DNA from: Microcoleaceae cyanobacterium UBA9251
GTDB lineage: Bacteria; Cyanobacteriota; Cyanobacteriia; Cyanobacteriales; Microcoleaceae
Assembly (NCBI GenBank): GCA_003542015.1
Contig: DPLL01000492.1
Coordinates: 4,517 to 17,040, forward strand
Direction: 5' to 3'
Length of the DNA: 12,524 nucleotides
The position numbers were made by a program, and so were the translations under genes. Below, one piece after another: positions 1 to 6,125 of the stretch; positions within the stretch are counted from its first letter, which is position 1; each line of letters starts with the position of its first letter. The notes beneath the pieces were generated by a model that worked only from the letters and a program-made list of their open reading frames with translations, ran no database searches and was not told the DNA's origin.

Positions 1-78
1 CTGTGGACAAGAATGAGCCGACTCCCTTGGATGAAACAGGAAGCAGACCCTTCAGAAGTAATTCTGATTGAATGGTGA
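1..78 (+). pseudogene. Possible 3' remnant of a TnpB-like transposase gene
   Basis: Frame 1 is open from the window edge to TGA at 76-78 and ends in a peptide containing WMKQEADP. Frame 2 of the same DNA begins CGQE and continues ADSLG after a stop. Joined across the two frames this gives a Cys-Gly...MKQE tail of the kind I recall at the C-terminus of some cyanobacterial IS200/IS605-type TnpB proteins. The match is short and needs a frameshift and a stop read through. The following 79-240 is non-coding and shows no convincing IS end. Alternatively this is simply the end of an unrelated gene that begins outside the window. Confidence 0.25.
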
Positions 79-260
79 GACTTAAATAAGTTTAGCCAAG
101 TTTTGTGTAGCAGTGAAAAGCTAGTCCAAGGCTCGCCGGATGCCTAACCCTACTCCCCACCAGAGTTTTTGAAGATGTTTATTCAAAAAAATCTAGTGTC
201 CAAATGAAATAAAATTGCGATCGGTATATGAACCAGCCCTAGCAAACCAGAAAATCAAAA

Positions 261-1307
261 ATGTTAGAGTTCGATCGACTATTCCAAACGATCGCAGAAT
301 TAGTCATGCTACACTCCCCCAGCGGTGTGGAGTCGGAAATTAACCAGCGGTTAATGGAAAAATTCGCCGCCCTGGGTGTGAATGCTTGGTTGGATCGCGC
401 GGATAATGCGATCGCCCTAATTCCGGGCCGCAATCGGCAAAAGTCGATCGCCATTACCGCCCACAAAGACGAAATAGGCGCGATCGTCAAAACCATCGGT
501 GACTACGGGCGCGTGGAAGTTCGCAAATTGGGCGGCGCGTTTCCCTGGGTGTACGGCGAAGGCGTTGTCGATTTGTTGGGCGACAAACAAACAATTAGCG
601 GCATTCTCAGCTTCGGGAGTCGCCACGTATCCCACGAATCACCGCAAAAAGCTCAGCAGGAAAAAACTCCGCTGAATTGGGAAAACGCCTGGATTGAAAC
701 TAAGTGTACCGCTGAGGAATTAGCCGAGGCCGGAATTCGGCCGGGAACGCGGATGGTGGTCGGAAAGCACCGCAAACAGCCGATCCGCTTGAAAGATTGG
801 ATCGCAAGCTACACCCTCGATAACAAGGCTTCAGTCGCGATTTTGCTGGGTTTGGCCCAATGTTTGAAAGAGCCTGCGGTGAATGTTTATTTGGTGGCTT
901 CGGCGAAGGAGGAGGTTGGGGCGATCGGCGCTTTGTATTTCACCCAGCGGCAGCCGTTGGACGCGCTGATTGCTTTGGAAATTTGCCCCCTGGCTCCAGA
1001 ATATCCGATCGCAGACGGCGATCGCCCGGTGTTGCTGGTTCAGGACGGCTACGGGATTTACGATGAAGGATTAAACGGGGAATTGCGCGCCGCAGCTATT
1101 CGCGCGGGCGTGGAGGTGCAGTTGGCGGCGATTAGCGGTTTTGGTAGCGACGCTTCGATCGCCATGAAGTTCGGCCATGTCGCCCGCGCCGCTTGTTTGG
1201 CTTTCCCCACGCAGAATACCCACGGTTTCGAGATTGCTCACTTGGGGGCGATCGACAATTGCGCTCGTATCCTCAAAGCTTACTGCAACGAGCTTTCGGA
1301 CGAATAG
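261..1307 (+). CDS. M42 family metallopeptidase (aminopeptidase-like)
   Basis: A 348-aa cytosolic protein of normal length for peptidase family M42, di-metal aminopeptidases that remove N-terminal residues from peptides. The N-terminus carries HSPSGVE. Likely metal ligands and catalytic residues can be placed by family pattern: His68 in TAHKDEIG, Asp187 in TLDNKAS, Glu217-Glu218 in AKEEVGAIGA, Glu240 where most members have Asp, and His311 in NTHGFE. The usual AHMDE and LDDR motifs are slightly changed here (AHKDE, LDNK), so this belongs to a divergent cyanobacterial subgroup and the substrate is unknown. There is no signal peptide. The ATG at 261 has no strong Shine-Dalgarno sequence, but it gives the expected M42 N-terminus. 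The gene stands alone, 80 bp upstream of the tRNA-Glu. Confidence 0.85.
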   Translation: MLEFDRLFQTIAELVMLHSPSGVESEINQRLMEKFAALGVNAWLDRADNAIALIPGRNRQKSIAITAHKDEIGAIVKTIGDYGRVEVRKLGGAFPWVYGEGVVDLLGDKQTISGILSFGSRHVSHESPQKAQQEKTPLNWENAWIETKCTAEELAEAGIRPGTRMVVGKHRKQPIRLKDWIASYTLDNKASVAILLGLAQCLKEPAVNVYLVASAKEEVGAIGALYFTQRQPLDALIALEICPLAPEYPIADGDRPVLLVQDGYGIYDEGLNGELRAAAIRAGVEVQLAAISGFGSDASIAMKFGHVARAACLAFPTQNTHGFEIAHLGAIDNCARILKAYCNELSDE

Positions 1308-1329
1308 AAAAAAAACTTTCCCAAAGTAG

Positions 1330-1358
1330 TTGACAGATTGGAAAAAATTAGTTATGGT
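1330..1358 (+). promoter_or_regulatory. Sigma-70 type promoter of tRNA-Glu
   Basis: A perfect TTGACA (1330-1335) is followed by a 17-nt spacer and TATGGT (1353-1358), about 30 bp upstream of the mature tRNA 5' end. Spacing and location fit a housekeeping promoter that transcribes a short 5' leader and then the tRNA. Confidence 0.7.
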
Positions 1359-1387
1359 ATTAAAGGTGCTAAACAAACAAGCGACGC

Positions 1388-1460
1388 GCCCCCATCGTCT
1401 AGAGGCCTAGGACACATCCCTTTCACGGATGCGACGGGGATTCGAATTCCCCTGGGGGTA
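1388..1460 (+). tRNA. tRNA-Glu (anticodon TTC)
   Basis: The cloverleaf can be folded by eye. The acceptor stem is GCCCCCA (1388-1394) pairing with TGGGGGT (1453-1459), with discriminator A1460. The anticodon stem is CATCC (1415-1419) with GGATG (1427-1431) around loop CTTTCAC, giving anticodon TTC at 1422-1424. The T arm contains GGTTCGAAT-type sequence (GATTCGAATTCC). No CCA is encoded, as is usual in cyanobacteria. Besides translation, charged tRNA-Glu is the substrate of glutamyl-tRNA reductase, the first step of heme and chlorophyll synthesis. No second copy of the tRNA 3' end is visible in the window, so there is no sign that it served as an integration site for the genes downstream. Confidence 0.96.
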
Positions 1461-1476
1461 TTGAAAATTTAAGTCC

Positions 1477-1493
1477 GATATCAAAATGATATC
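1477..1493. repeat. Short palindrome GATATCA-AAA-TGATATC
   Basis: A perfect 7-bp inverted repeat with a 3-nt centre lies between the tRNA-Glu and the MNT gene, about 23 bp upstream of the MNT promoter. It could be an operator or simply part of the tRNA trailer; the sequence does not decide. Confidence 0.4.
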
Positions 1494-1504
1494 AAGCAAC
1501 TGTG

Positions 1505-1525
1505 GGGTTGGCATATTGCCAGCCC
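1505..1525 (+). terminator. Hairpin, likely terminator of tRNA-Glu
   Basis: GGGTTGGCA (1505-1513) pairs with TGCCAGCCC (1517-1525), all nine pairs if one T-G wobble is allowed, with a 3-nt loop, followed by TTCTTGCT. The T tract is imperfect. It overlaps the proposed -35 of the next gene, so it may also influence MNT expression. Confidence 0.45.
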
Positions 1526-1542
1526 TTCTTGCTAGGTATAAT
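1516..1542 (+). promoter_or_regulatory. Putative promoter of the MNT gene
   Basis: A perfect TATAAT at 1537-1542 is preceded by TTGCCA at 1516-1521 with a short 15-nt spacer. The start codon is 35 bp downstream. The -10 is convincing; the -35 assignment is weaker because of the spacing. Confidence 0.5.
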
Positions 1543-1577
1543 TATCAAAATGAGCTCTAGTCTATGGGGAGGCCATG

Positions 1578-1886
1578 ATGAGCAAAACAGGGTTAGGCAT
1601 TCTTGAATTACTGTATTGTGAGCGATCGCAAATTCTCACTATTGCCGAAAAGCATGGAGCCTACAACGTGCGGGTGTTCGGCTCAGTGGCGCGGGGCGAA
1701 GCGACTTCGGAGAGTGATATTGATTTTTTGGTTGATTACGATTTAGAAAAAATCACGCCTTGGTTTCCTAGCGGGCTATTGCTGGATTTAGAAAAGCTAC
1801 TCAATCGCAAGGTGGATATCGCAACGGTAGATATGTTGAAAGAACGCATTCGCGATCGGGTTTTACTTGAGGCTGTAGCGCTATGA
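1578..1886 (+). CDS. MNT-type nucleotidyltransferase (MntA-like antitoxin), orphan
   Basis: A 102-aa minimal nucleotidyltransferase. The signature is Gly35-Ser36 in VFGSVARGE, then Asp47 and Asp49 in SDIDFLVD, that is GS-x10-D-x-D, and a third acidic residue Asp80 in KVDIATVD. In MNT-HEPN modules such a protein AMPylates and silences a HEPN ribonuclease encoded in the same operon. Two ATGs are available (1575 and 1578). GGAGG at 1568-1572 is 5 nt from the second, so I take 1578. The gene ends in an ATGA overlap (ATG at 1883, TGA at 1884-1886), the usual junction with a downstream HEPN gene. Beyond about five codons, however, the DNA becomes hairpin repeats and no HEPN domain is encoded. The antitoxin therefore looks intact but without its cognate toxin. 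Confidence 0.85.
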   Translation: MSKTGLGILELLYCERSQILTIAEKHGAYNVRVFGSVARGEATSESDIDFLVDYDLEKITPWFPSGLLLDLEKLLNRKVDIATVDMLKERIRDRVLLEAVAL

Positions 1887-1897
1887 GGCGAGAGTGG
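1883..1897 (+). pseudogene. Possible start of a lost HEPN toxin gene
   Basis: The ATG overlapping the MNT stop codon begins MRREW, a plausible opening for a DUF86/HEPN protein. The sequence then runs directly into the first repeat arm at 1904. Nothing resembling the HEPN R-x4-6-H motif follows on either strand before the kinase gene. The call rests on position and the ATGA junction rather than on sequence similarity. Confidence 0.3.
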
Positions 1898-1903
1898 GGG
1901 CCC

Positions 1904-2150
1904 AGAAACCGGGTTTTTATGAAATACTTCGTCGCCACCGATAGATTCAGTAAAAAACCCGGTTTCTTTAGTTGGCGGGTAGCCAGAAACCGGGTTTTTT
2001 TACGAAATACTTGGTTGTCACCAGCAGATTCGGTAAAAAACCCGGTTTCTTTAGTTGGCGGGTGGCCAGAAACCGGGTTTTTGTCGAAAAATCCCCCATC
2101 AAAACCCACAGGTTCGGTAAAAAACCCGGTTTCTTTAGTTGGCGGGTGGC
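1904..2150. repeat. Three tandem ~83-bp hairpin units with six alternating 15-mers
   Basis: Units span about 1904-1984 (81 bp), 1985-2067 (83 bp) and 2068-2150 (83 bp). Each contains AGAAACCGGGTTTTT and its exact reverse complement. The forward 15-mer lies at 1904-1918, 1985-1999 and 2068-2082, the inverse at 1953-1967, 2036-2050 and 2120-2134. All six are identical, while the spacer after each forward arm has diverged. The segment TTAGTTGGCGGGT(G/A)GCC between inverse and forward arms is nearly constant. Inverse-then-forward pairs (1953/1985, 2036/2068) make 15-bp stems with a 17-nt loop, A-rich before and T-rich after, so they could act as terminators on either strand. Such units appear dispersed in Oscillatoriales genomes (recollection, not checked). 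Reading frames through the block only translate the repeat. Confidence 0.9.
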
Positions 2151-2216
2151 TTTTTAGAGGCGCGACAGCTTATCATAATTAGCAATTAGAAATAATTTAA
2201 GCAACCAGCCATGCTG

Positions 2217-3641
2217 ATGAGCCAGTGTCTAAACCCTGATTGTCTCAACCAAAACCCATCCAGCACTACAAAATTCTGTCATAAATGTGGAAATAAACTG
2301 CTATTGGGCGATCGCTACCGAGCCCAAAAAATTATTGGACAAGGGGGATTTGGACGCACTTTTTTAGCTGTTGACGAGTATAAACCGTCTCAACCACCTT
2401 GTGTTATTAAACAATTCTATCCCCAAGCTCAAGGAACTTCTAGCATCCAGAAAGCCACTGAGTTATTTGAGCTCGAAGCAGTACGCTTAGAACAGTTGGG
2501 GAAACATCCTCAAATTCCCGATTTACTAGCATATTTTAGTCAAGATGGACAGCAGTATTTAGTCCAAGAGTTCATGGACGGTGAAAATTTAGCCAAAACA
2601 CTAGAAACTAAGGGATATTTTAGCGAAACGCGGATTCGCGACTTGCTTAAGAATTTATTGCCAGTGTTTGAGTTTATTCATTCTCGCCAAGTAATTCACC
2701 GAGATATCAAGCTAGAAAATATTATTTTGAGGTCAAATGGGGAATTGGTTTTAGTTGACTTTGGCGCGGCAAAATATGCGACACAAACGGCTTTAGCGGT
2801 AACGGGAACAATGATCGGAAGTGCGGGATATACAGCACCGGAACAAGCAGCGGGAAAAGCTATTTATGCTAGTGATATTTATAGTTTGGGTGTGACTTGT
2901 CTATGTCTATTAACTCAAGTTGAACCCCTGGAATTATTCGATGTGAGCGAGTTTGAGTGGGTTTGGCGAGAACACTTAAAAACGTCTGTAAGTTCGGAAT
3001 TGGGTCAGATTTTAGATAAAATGATTCAACCTGCTAGTAAGAAACGTTATCAATCTGCTACTGAAGTGTTGCAGGCGCTTGGTAATCAATTACCTCAATT
3101 ATCACCTCAAGTATCTCCTCCGCCACCAGACTCCCTGAAATCAGCGCGGGGTGTTGACTATACTCGTCTGCGGGGTTTATTGGCGGCGGGGAAGTGGAAA
3201 GAGGCGGATGAGGAAACATTCAAGGTGATGTTAAAAGCTGCGAGACGGGAGAAGGAAGGCTATTTTAATAGGGAATCGATCGAGAATTTTCCTTGCGATG
3301 ATTTGCGGACGATCGACCAATTGTGGGTAAAATACAGTCAGGGTCATTTTGGCTTTAGCGTCCAGAAAAAAATCTGGTTAGAAATAGGTGGTAAAGTTGA
3401 TTATGACACTGAATGCAAGTTGGGCGATCGTGTCGGTTGGAGAAACAGAAGAAAGGGGAAGAAAGGTTGGTTGGAGTACGATGACCTGACGTTTAATCTA
3501 AAGCAAGCACCACGAGGACACCTCCCGTCGTGTGCGCGTGTGTTTGCGTGGGGGGGAGAAGGATTCGGTTGGGTTGTTGGGGTGTTGGGGTGGTTTGGGT
3601 TGGTTGTGTGGTTCTCTCTTCTCTCGCATCGAGAGCTGTAA
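2217..3641 (+). CDS. Ser/Thr protein kinase with zinc ribbon and C-terminal GUN4 domain
   Basis: A 474-aa protein counted from MSQ; an in-frame ATG at 2211 would add two residues. A zinc ribbon at residues 4-24 uses Cys4, Cys9, Cys21 and Cys24. The Hanks-type kinase domain follows: glycine loop GQGGFG (41-46), Lys65 in CVIK, HRDIKLEN (161-168) with catalytic Asp163, DFG (181-183) and APE (207-209), so it should be active. A proline-rich linker near 293-305 leads to a GUN4 domain (about 311-440) with RGVDYTRLRGLLAAGKW-like and DLRTIDQLWVKYSQGHFGFS-like motifs. GUN4 proteins bind tetrapyrroles and stimulate Mg-chelatase; in kinases the domain may sense a ligand. The C-terminus is odd: after GHLPSC about 26 Gly/Trp/Val-rich residues from a G/T-rich tract precede LLSHREL, where relatives end roughly LLSRxETC. 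There is no obvious Shine-Dalgarno sequence and no operon partner. Confidence 0.9.
   Translation: MSQCLNPDCLNQNPSSTTKFCHKCGNKLLLGDRYRAQKIIGQGGFGRTFLAVDEYKPSQPPCVIKQFYPQAQGTSSIQKATELFELEAVRLEQLGKHPQIPDLLAYFSQDGQQYLVQEFMDGENLAKTLETKGYFSETRIRDLLKNLLPVFEFIHSRQVIHRDIKLENIILRSNGELVLVDFGAAKYATQTALAVTGTMIGSAGYTAPEQAAGKAIYASDIYSLGVTCLCLLTQVEPLELFDVSEFEWVWREHLKTSVSSELGQILDKMIQPASKKRYQSATEVLQALGNQLPQLSPQVSPPPPDSLKSARGVDYTRLRGLLAAGKWKEADEETFKVMLKAARREKEGYFNRESIENFPCDDLRTIDQLWVKYSQGHFGFSVQKKIWLEIGGKVDYDTECKLGDRVGWRNRRKGKKGWLEYDDLTFNLKQAPRGHLPSCARVFAWGGEGFGWVVGVLGWFGLVVWFSLLSHREL
3571..3599 (+). other. Canonical G-quadruplex motif in the kinase 3' end
   Basis: Four runs of three or four G (3571-3573, 3579-3582, 3587-3590, 3597-3599) are separated by loops of 5, 4 and 6 nt, fitting G3+N1-7. 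A further run of seven G lies at 3550-3556. The runs are on the coding strand, so both the non-template DNA and the mRNA could fold. The surrounding 3528-3620 is strongly G/T-biased and unlike the rest of the gene. Confidence 0.6.
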
Positions 3642-3663
3642 GCTGTAATCTATAGCGATTTCA
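3641..3663 (+). repeat. Dispersed repeat, copy 1
   Basis: This 23-bp stretch recurs at 7666-7688 in the same orientation with one mismatch; the 18-nt core TAATCTATAGCGATTTCA is identical. It starts at the last base of the kinase stop codon. Confidence 0.7.
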
Positions 3664-3753
3664 GCCCTTAGTCAAGTCTTTTTTTGAGAACCTTTTTCTA
3701 CGAAGTTATCGGCTTTTGGTCATTTCATTACCTGCTACTTAAATTAATAATCA

Positions 3754-4008
3754 ATGCCAATAAAAGTCAGAGATATAATTAAACAACTAGAGGCAGACGG
3801 TTGGTATCTAGCTAGAACACGAGGGAGTCACCGCCAGTACAAACATCCTACCAAATCAGGTTTAGTTACAGTTCCGGGTAAACTATCTGACGATTTGGCT
3901 CCTGGTACATCCAATAATATTCTCAAACAAGCTCAATTCAAAGAAGTTAAAGAGCAACAAAAACCTAACGAAGTCGAAACCAATCATCAAGATGAGGATC
4001 TCAACTAA
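3754..4008 (+). CDS. hicA: HicA family mRNA interferase toxin
   Basis: An 84-aa type II toxin of the HicA (YcfA) family, small double-stranded-RNA-binding-fold ribonucleases that cut mRNA. The diagnostic region is RTRGSHRQYKHP, with catalytic His26 in GSHR, followed by VTVPGKLSDDLAPGT and the usual NILKQA helix. HicA proteins are commonly about 60-80 aa; here residues 65-84 form a charged tail (Lys/Glu, then NHQDED) not needed for the fold. The stop codon overlaps the hicB start by one base, so the two are translationally coupled. The start at 3754 is set by the conserved N-terminus (IIKQLEADGW); no strong ribosome site or promoter is obvious in the 112 bp upstream. Confidence 0.9.
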   Translation: MPIKVRDIIKQLEADGWYLARTRGSHRQYKHPTKSGLVTVPGKLSDDLAPGTSNNILKQAQFKEVKEQQKPNEVETNHQDEDLN

Positions 4009-4217
4009 TGCGTTATGCCATTGTGATTGAAAAAACACCCAATAACTATTCAGCATATCCACCCGATTTACCCGGATGTGCAGCCACAGGCGTTACTCTT
4101 GCGGAAGTACAGCAGCAAATTAAAGAAGCGATCGAATTTCACTTAGAAGGATTGCGAGAAAACGGTTTACCGATTCCCGAAGCAACTACACTTTGTGAAT
4201 ATGTAGAAGTAATGTAG
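4008..4217 (+). CDS. hicB: HicB family antitoxin
   Basis: A 69-aa antitoxin that binds and blocks HicA. It shows the HicB fold: MRYAIVIEKT, then YPPDLPGCAATG, then a helix around EVQQQIKEAIEFHLEGLRENG and the closing strand with PIPEATT. It is the short form lacking the C-terminal ribbon-helix-helix or HTH DNA-binding domain of longer HicB proteins, so operon autoregulation would need another mechanism. It directly follows and overlaps hicA by one base. Nothing suggests it is damaged. No terminator is evident in the 36 bp before the convergent MazF-like gene. Confidence 0.9.
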   Translation: MRYAIVIEKTPNNYSAYPPDLPGCAATGVTLAEVQQQIKEAIEFHLEGLRENGLPIPEATTLCEYVEVM

Positions 4218-4253
4218 CGTTAACACACCAATATTTGTCAAACAACAACTATA

Positions 4254-4589
4254 TCATTCCAAATCCGCAAGAGCGACTTTCAAGCAAGCACGAACCTCCT
4301 TCCAATCGCGTTCCGACAAATGACCAATTAGAACTAAATTAGAAGATGGCGGTAGAGTGACAATAAAACTGCGAAAAACTGAAGCGACTCGTAAACCTGC
4401 TGCGGCCCAATCTTGGAGTATATAATCAGTTACACCTAAAGCAGTGGTCTGTGTAGTAATGAGTCCAGCTATTACATCAGAGCGGATTGTGTTATATATA
4501 ACTGATGATAGAATTACAGCCGGACGACGTTTAATACCCGTCACACCAGGAAAATCTACTGTCACCACATCACCAGGATTAAAAGGCAC
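4254..4589 (-). CDS. MazF/PemK-like endoribonuclease toxin
   Basis: A 111-aa protein of the PemK/MazF type, single-strand-specific mRNA interferases. Family marks in order are the N-terminal GDVVTVDFPG, the loop and strand KRRPAVILS, then YNTIRSDVIAGLITTQ, TDYILQDW, and a C-terminal helix after IGHLSERDW. It starts with GTG, and the strong ribosome site GAGGAG (4598-4603) lies inside the end of the upstream gene, 8 nt away. Only two bases separate it from the antitoxin stop, so the pair is one operon with translational coupling. It is intact over the length expected and converges on hicB. Confidence 0.85.
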   Translation of the reverse strand: MPFNPGDVVTVDFPGVTGIKRRPAVILSSVIYNTIRSDVIAGLITTQTTALGVTDYILQDWAAAGLRVASVFRSFIVTLPPSSNLVLIGHLSERDWKEVRACLKVALADLE

Positions 4590-4591
4590 TA

Positions 4592-4810
4592 TTACATCTC
4601 CTCGTTTTCAGGAAAAAGGGCGGCCGCGTACTGCAAAGAAAATGTCGTTACATCAAGTTGATCTTCTTCATTCCAAGTCTCACTTTCATCGACGATAGAT
4701 AGATTTTGCTGCACCAAATCGTTGAGAATAAGAGTTGCCAAGCGTAATCTATCGGTTGGCGAAAGGGTAGAGAGAACGCGATCGTAAACTTCTCGAACAG
4801 TAGTTGACAT
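4592..4810 (-). CDS. Antitoxin of the MazF-like pair
   Basis: A 72-aa acidic protein with no domain I can name with certainty. It begins STTVREVYDRVLSTLSPTDR, a helical segment similar to small cyanobacterial proteins encoded before PemK-like toxins. Its C-terminal half is acidic and aromatic (DESETWNEEDQLD, then LQYAAALFPENEEM), as expected for a flexible toxin-binding tail. The start is well defined: ATG at 4810 has AGAGGA about 6 nt upstream. Order (antitoxin first) and the 2-nt gap to the toxin support the role, which is inferred mainly from context. Confidence 0.7.
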   Translation of the reverse strand: MSTTVREVYDRVLSTLSPTDRLRLATLILNDLVQQNLSIVDESETWNEEDQLDVTTFSLQYAAALFPENEEM

Positions 4811-4862
4811 AGCAAATCCTCTTGCTTCTTATCTTGTGGAACACTTAGGGAAGATTGATTTT

Positions 4863-4868
4863 AGTATA
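4863..4868 (-). promoter_or_regulatory. -10 box for the MazF-like operon
   Basis: On the minus strand this reads TATACT, about 53 bp upstream of the antitoxin ATG. No good -35 was found at 16-18 nt. It lies back to back with the promoter of the dead DUF433 copy, making a divergent control region at 4811-4930. Confidence 0.4.
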
Positions 4869-4890
4869 GCTCAAAAATTTAATAAATTCA

Positions 4891-4899
4891 TGCTATACT
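4891..4899 (+). promoter_or_regulatory. Extended -10 promoter of the dead DUF433 copy
   Basis: TGCTATACT is an extended -10 element. The flanking DNA (about 4873-4930) closely matches 7703-7765 in front of the intact DUF433 gene, including a shared CAACCCC/TAACCCC leader. The promoter was thus duplicated together with the gene and looks less damaged than the coding part. Confidence 0.5.
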
Positions 4900-4930
4900 T
4901 AAATTATAATTTTCAACCCCAGATTAACCT

Positions 4931-5217
4931 AGGCCAACTTTAACTGATCTTGGCACTCTCATCATTTGCACACCAGAAACCTGTGGAAATCGCCCCCGCA
5001 TCGCAGGGACTAGAATAACCGTTCAACGAATCGCCGTTTGGTACAAAATGGGATGAAACCAGAAGAAATCATTGCATAAATTCCCCACTTAAATTTAGCA
5101 CAAGTTCATGCAGCATTAGCGTACTACTACGCAAATAAACAGCAAATTGATGCTGATATTACTGCGGGCAAAGCTGAGTGCGATCGCATAGCCAATGAAC
5201 ACAAAGCGGGGAGTTAA
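4931..5217 (+). pseudogene. Dead DUF433 antitoxin gene, paralogue of 7766-8065
   Basis: Translation from 4931 aligns throughout with the intact DUF433 protein at 7766. PTLTDLGTLII, IAGTRITVQRI and then, after a frame change, LAQVHAALAYYYANKQQID all match its counterpart segments. Three independent lesions are visible: the start ATG is AGG (4931-4933); the frame shifts near 5050-5056, where GGATGAAACC has lost bases relative to Gly-Met-Lys-Pro; and an in-frame TAA follows GCA at about 5075-5080. The C-terminus (GKAECDRIANEHKAGS, stop 5215-5217) is still readable. DUF433 proteins are usually antitoxins to DUF5615 toxins. It is adjacent to and divergent from the MazF-like operon, but nothing links the two functionally. 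Confidence 0.85.
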
Positions 5218-5219
5218 TC

Positions 5220-5243
5220 TTGAGCCAAAATCCCATCTTATAC
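5220..5243 (+). pseudogene. Stub of the matching DUF5615 toxin gene
   Basis: TTGAGCCAAAATCCCATCTT resembles the first codons of the toxin at 8062 (ATGAGCCAAATTCGTCTT), in the right place 2 nt after the dead antitoxin. Similarity stops at about 5243, so the toxin body has been deleted. The match is short. Confidence 0.5.
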
Positions 5244-5271
5244 CCTCATCTCCTGTTATTTAATGATTAAA

Positions 5272-5299
5272 GCTAGGATGGATAAAACTCCACCCTAGC
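5272..5299 (-). terminator. Hairpin downstream of the minus-strand peptidase/GH-like pair
   Basis: GCTAGGATGGA (5272-5282) and TCCACCCTAGC (5289-5299) form an 11-bp stem with one mismatch and a 6-nt loop. On the minus strand it is followed by TTTAATCATTAAAT, a weak T tract, 37 bp after the stop of the GH-like gene. It is a likely but not ideal intrinsic terminator. Confidence 0.45.
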
Positions 5300-5335
5300 C
5301 AACAATATCTACAGTCCCTAGTCCACTTCTAATAT

Positions 5336-6055
5336 TTAGCCAGCAGGGGGCAGTATCAGACGATGAAGTATATCTTGATCTCTAATTTGAGGATTGGAGA
5401 CATTTAGATCGAAATCCCTACCTATCTCACCTCCATACTGCCAAAGTAGCACTGGTACACCAGGAATAGATGTTGCTGGCGAAGCTTCTGCTGAGTTAAA
5501 GTTGAGTTTCGGCGAACTGGGTTCTCTAAAACGATTTCCGTAGTTAGCAATCCATAACCCATGACACTTAGCCCCATTACGGATAGCTAAATTCAAAGCT
5601 TTAGAAGTTGTAGAATCCCCTGCATTTAGATAGACGCAAGGAAGAAGTTTTACCTTACTACTCAAGCTACGCACTGCTGTTGACCAACCTAAGTAATAGT
5701 CTGTCGAAAGTGGAGTATCAGATTCTACGTCTAGAAATATGTAGTATTCACCTCCCTTTGATTTGAGGTAGTCCTCTCCAAAGCTAAAAACAACATCTTT
5801 TGCTTGATCAGTGCCATCCCGTAGCCCTTCTTTCTTGCCAAGTCCTACTTGGGTAGTGTACCTACCAATAGGCAAAACTCGAATCCCCGCCAGGTGTAAT
5901 GGAGGATTTTCTTTACGGAAATATTCACCATCTCCCTGATAATCAATCCCGCTAAAATAGCGTCCCCAAAACAGAGGTTTTGTGCCCAGTACATTAGTCG
6001 CATCTTGAATATCTCTGGGCTGAGTTACGCGAAACAAAGTGTCTACACCGTACAT
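5336..6055 (-). CDS. DUF1906/GH25-like glycoside-hydrolase-fold protein
   Basis: A 239-aa protein that looks like a TIM-barrel glycosidase-like domain of the DUF1906 (Rv2525c-like) or GH25 kind. Marks are YGVDT at the N-terminus (Asp5), LPIGRY, the acidic pair in FLDVE (Asp109, Glu111), VYLN, GLWIANYG, and the end motif LLWQY...DFDLN (Trp205-Tyr207, Asp214-Asn218). Related proteins act on or bind cell-wall glycans; activity here is inferred. There is no signal peptide or membrane segment, so export would need lysis, a holin or an injection system. The start is secure: AAGGAGAA lies 8 nt before ATG at 6055. It follows the C39-like gene by 70 bp on the same strand and probably shares its transcript. 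Confidence 0.65.
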   Translation of the reverse strand: MYGVDTLFRVTQPRDIQDATNVLGTKPLFWGRYFSGIDYQGDGEYFRKENPPLHLAGIRVLPIGRYTTQVGLGKKEGLRDGTDQAKDVVFSFGEDYLKSKGGEYYIFLDVESDTPLSTDYYLGWSTAVRSLSSKVKLLPCVYLNAGDSTTSKALNLAIRNGAKCHGLWIANYGNRFREPSSPKLNFNSAEASPATSIPGVPVLLWQYGGEIGRDFDLNVSNPQIRDQDILHRLILPPAG

Positions 6056-6125
6056 TTATTTAGTTCTCCTTAATCATGGATTATCATCAAAAACAGTCTG
6101 CCACCCTTACAAACAACTTGAGGCG

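Noticed and set aside
860..1066. Open frame inside the M42 gene
   Set aside because: It is a shifted-frame shadow of a clearly conserved peptidase, with Arg/Gly-rich composition and no motif.
1904..2150. CRISPR array
   Set aside because: The 15-mers alternate in orientation, spacers are not unique sequences of constant length, part of the spacer is itself conserved, and there are no cas genes nearby.
1883..2182. A 99-codon open frame starting at the MNT stop overlap, with two other frames (1972-2157 and minus 1801-2109) over the same DNA
   Set aside because: Their products are only translations of the 83-bp repeat (KKPGFFSWRVA and similar) in several frames; none has a domain or ribosome site.
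2217..4217. Kinase-GUN4 and HicAB as parts of one new defence operon
   Set aside because: They are separated by 112 bp containing a dispersed repeat, and both are known families with no evident functional link.
4444..4698. Plus-strand frame opposite the MazF-like toxin and its antitoxin
   Set aside because: It lies antisense to two genes that have good starts and family motifs.
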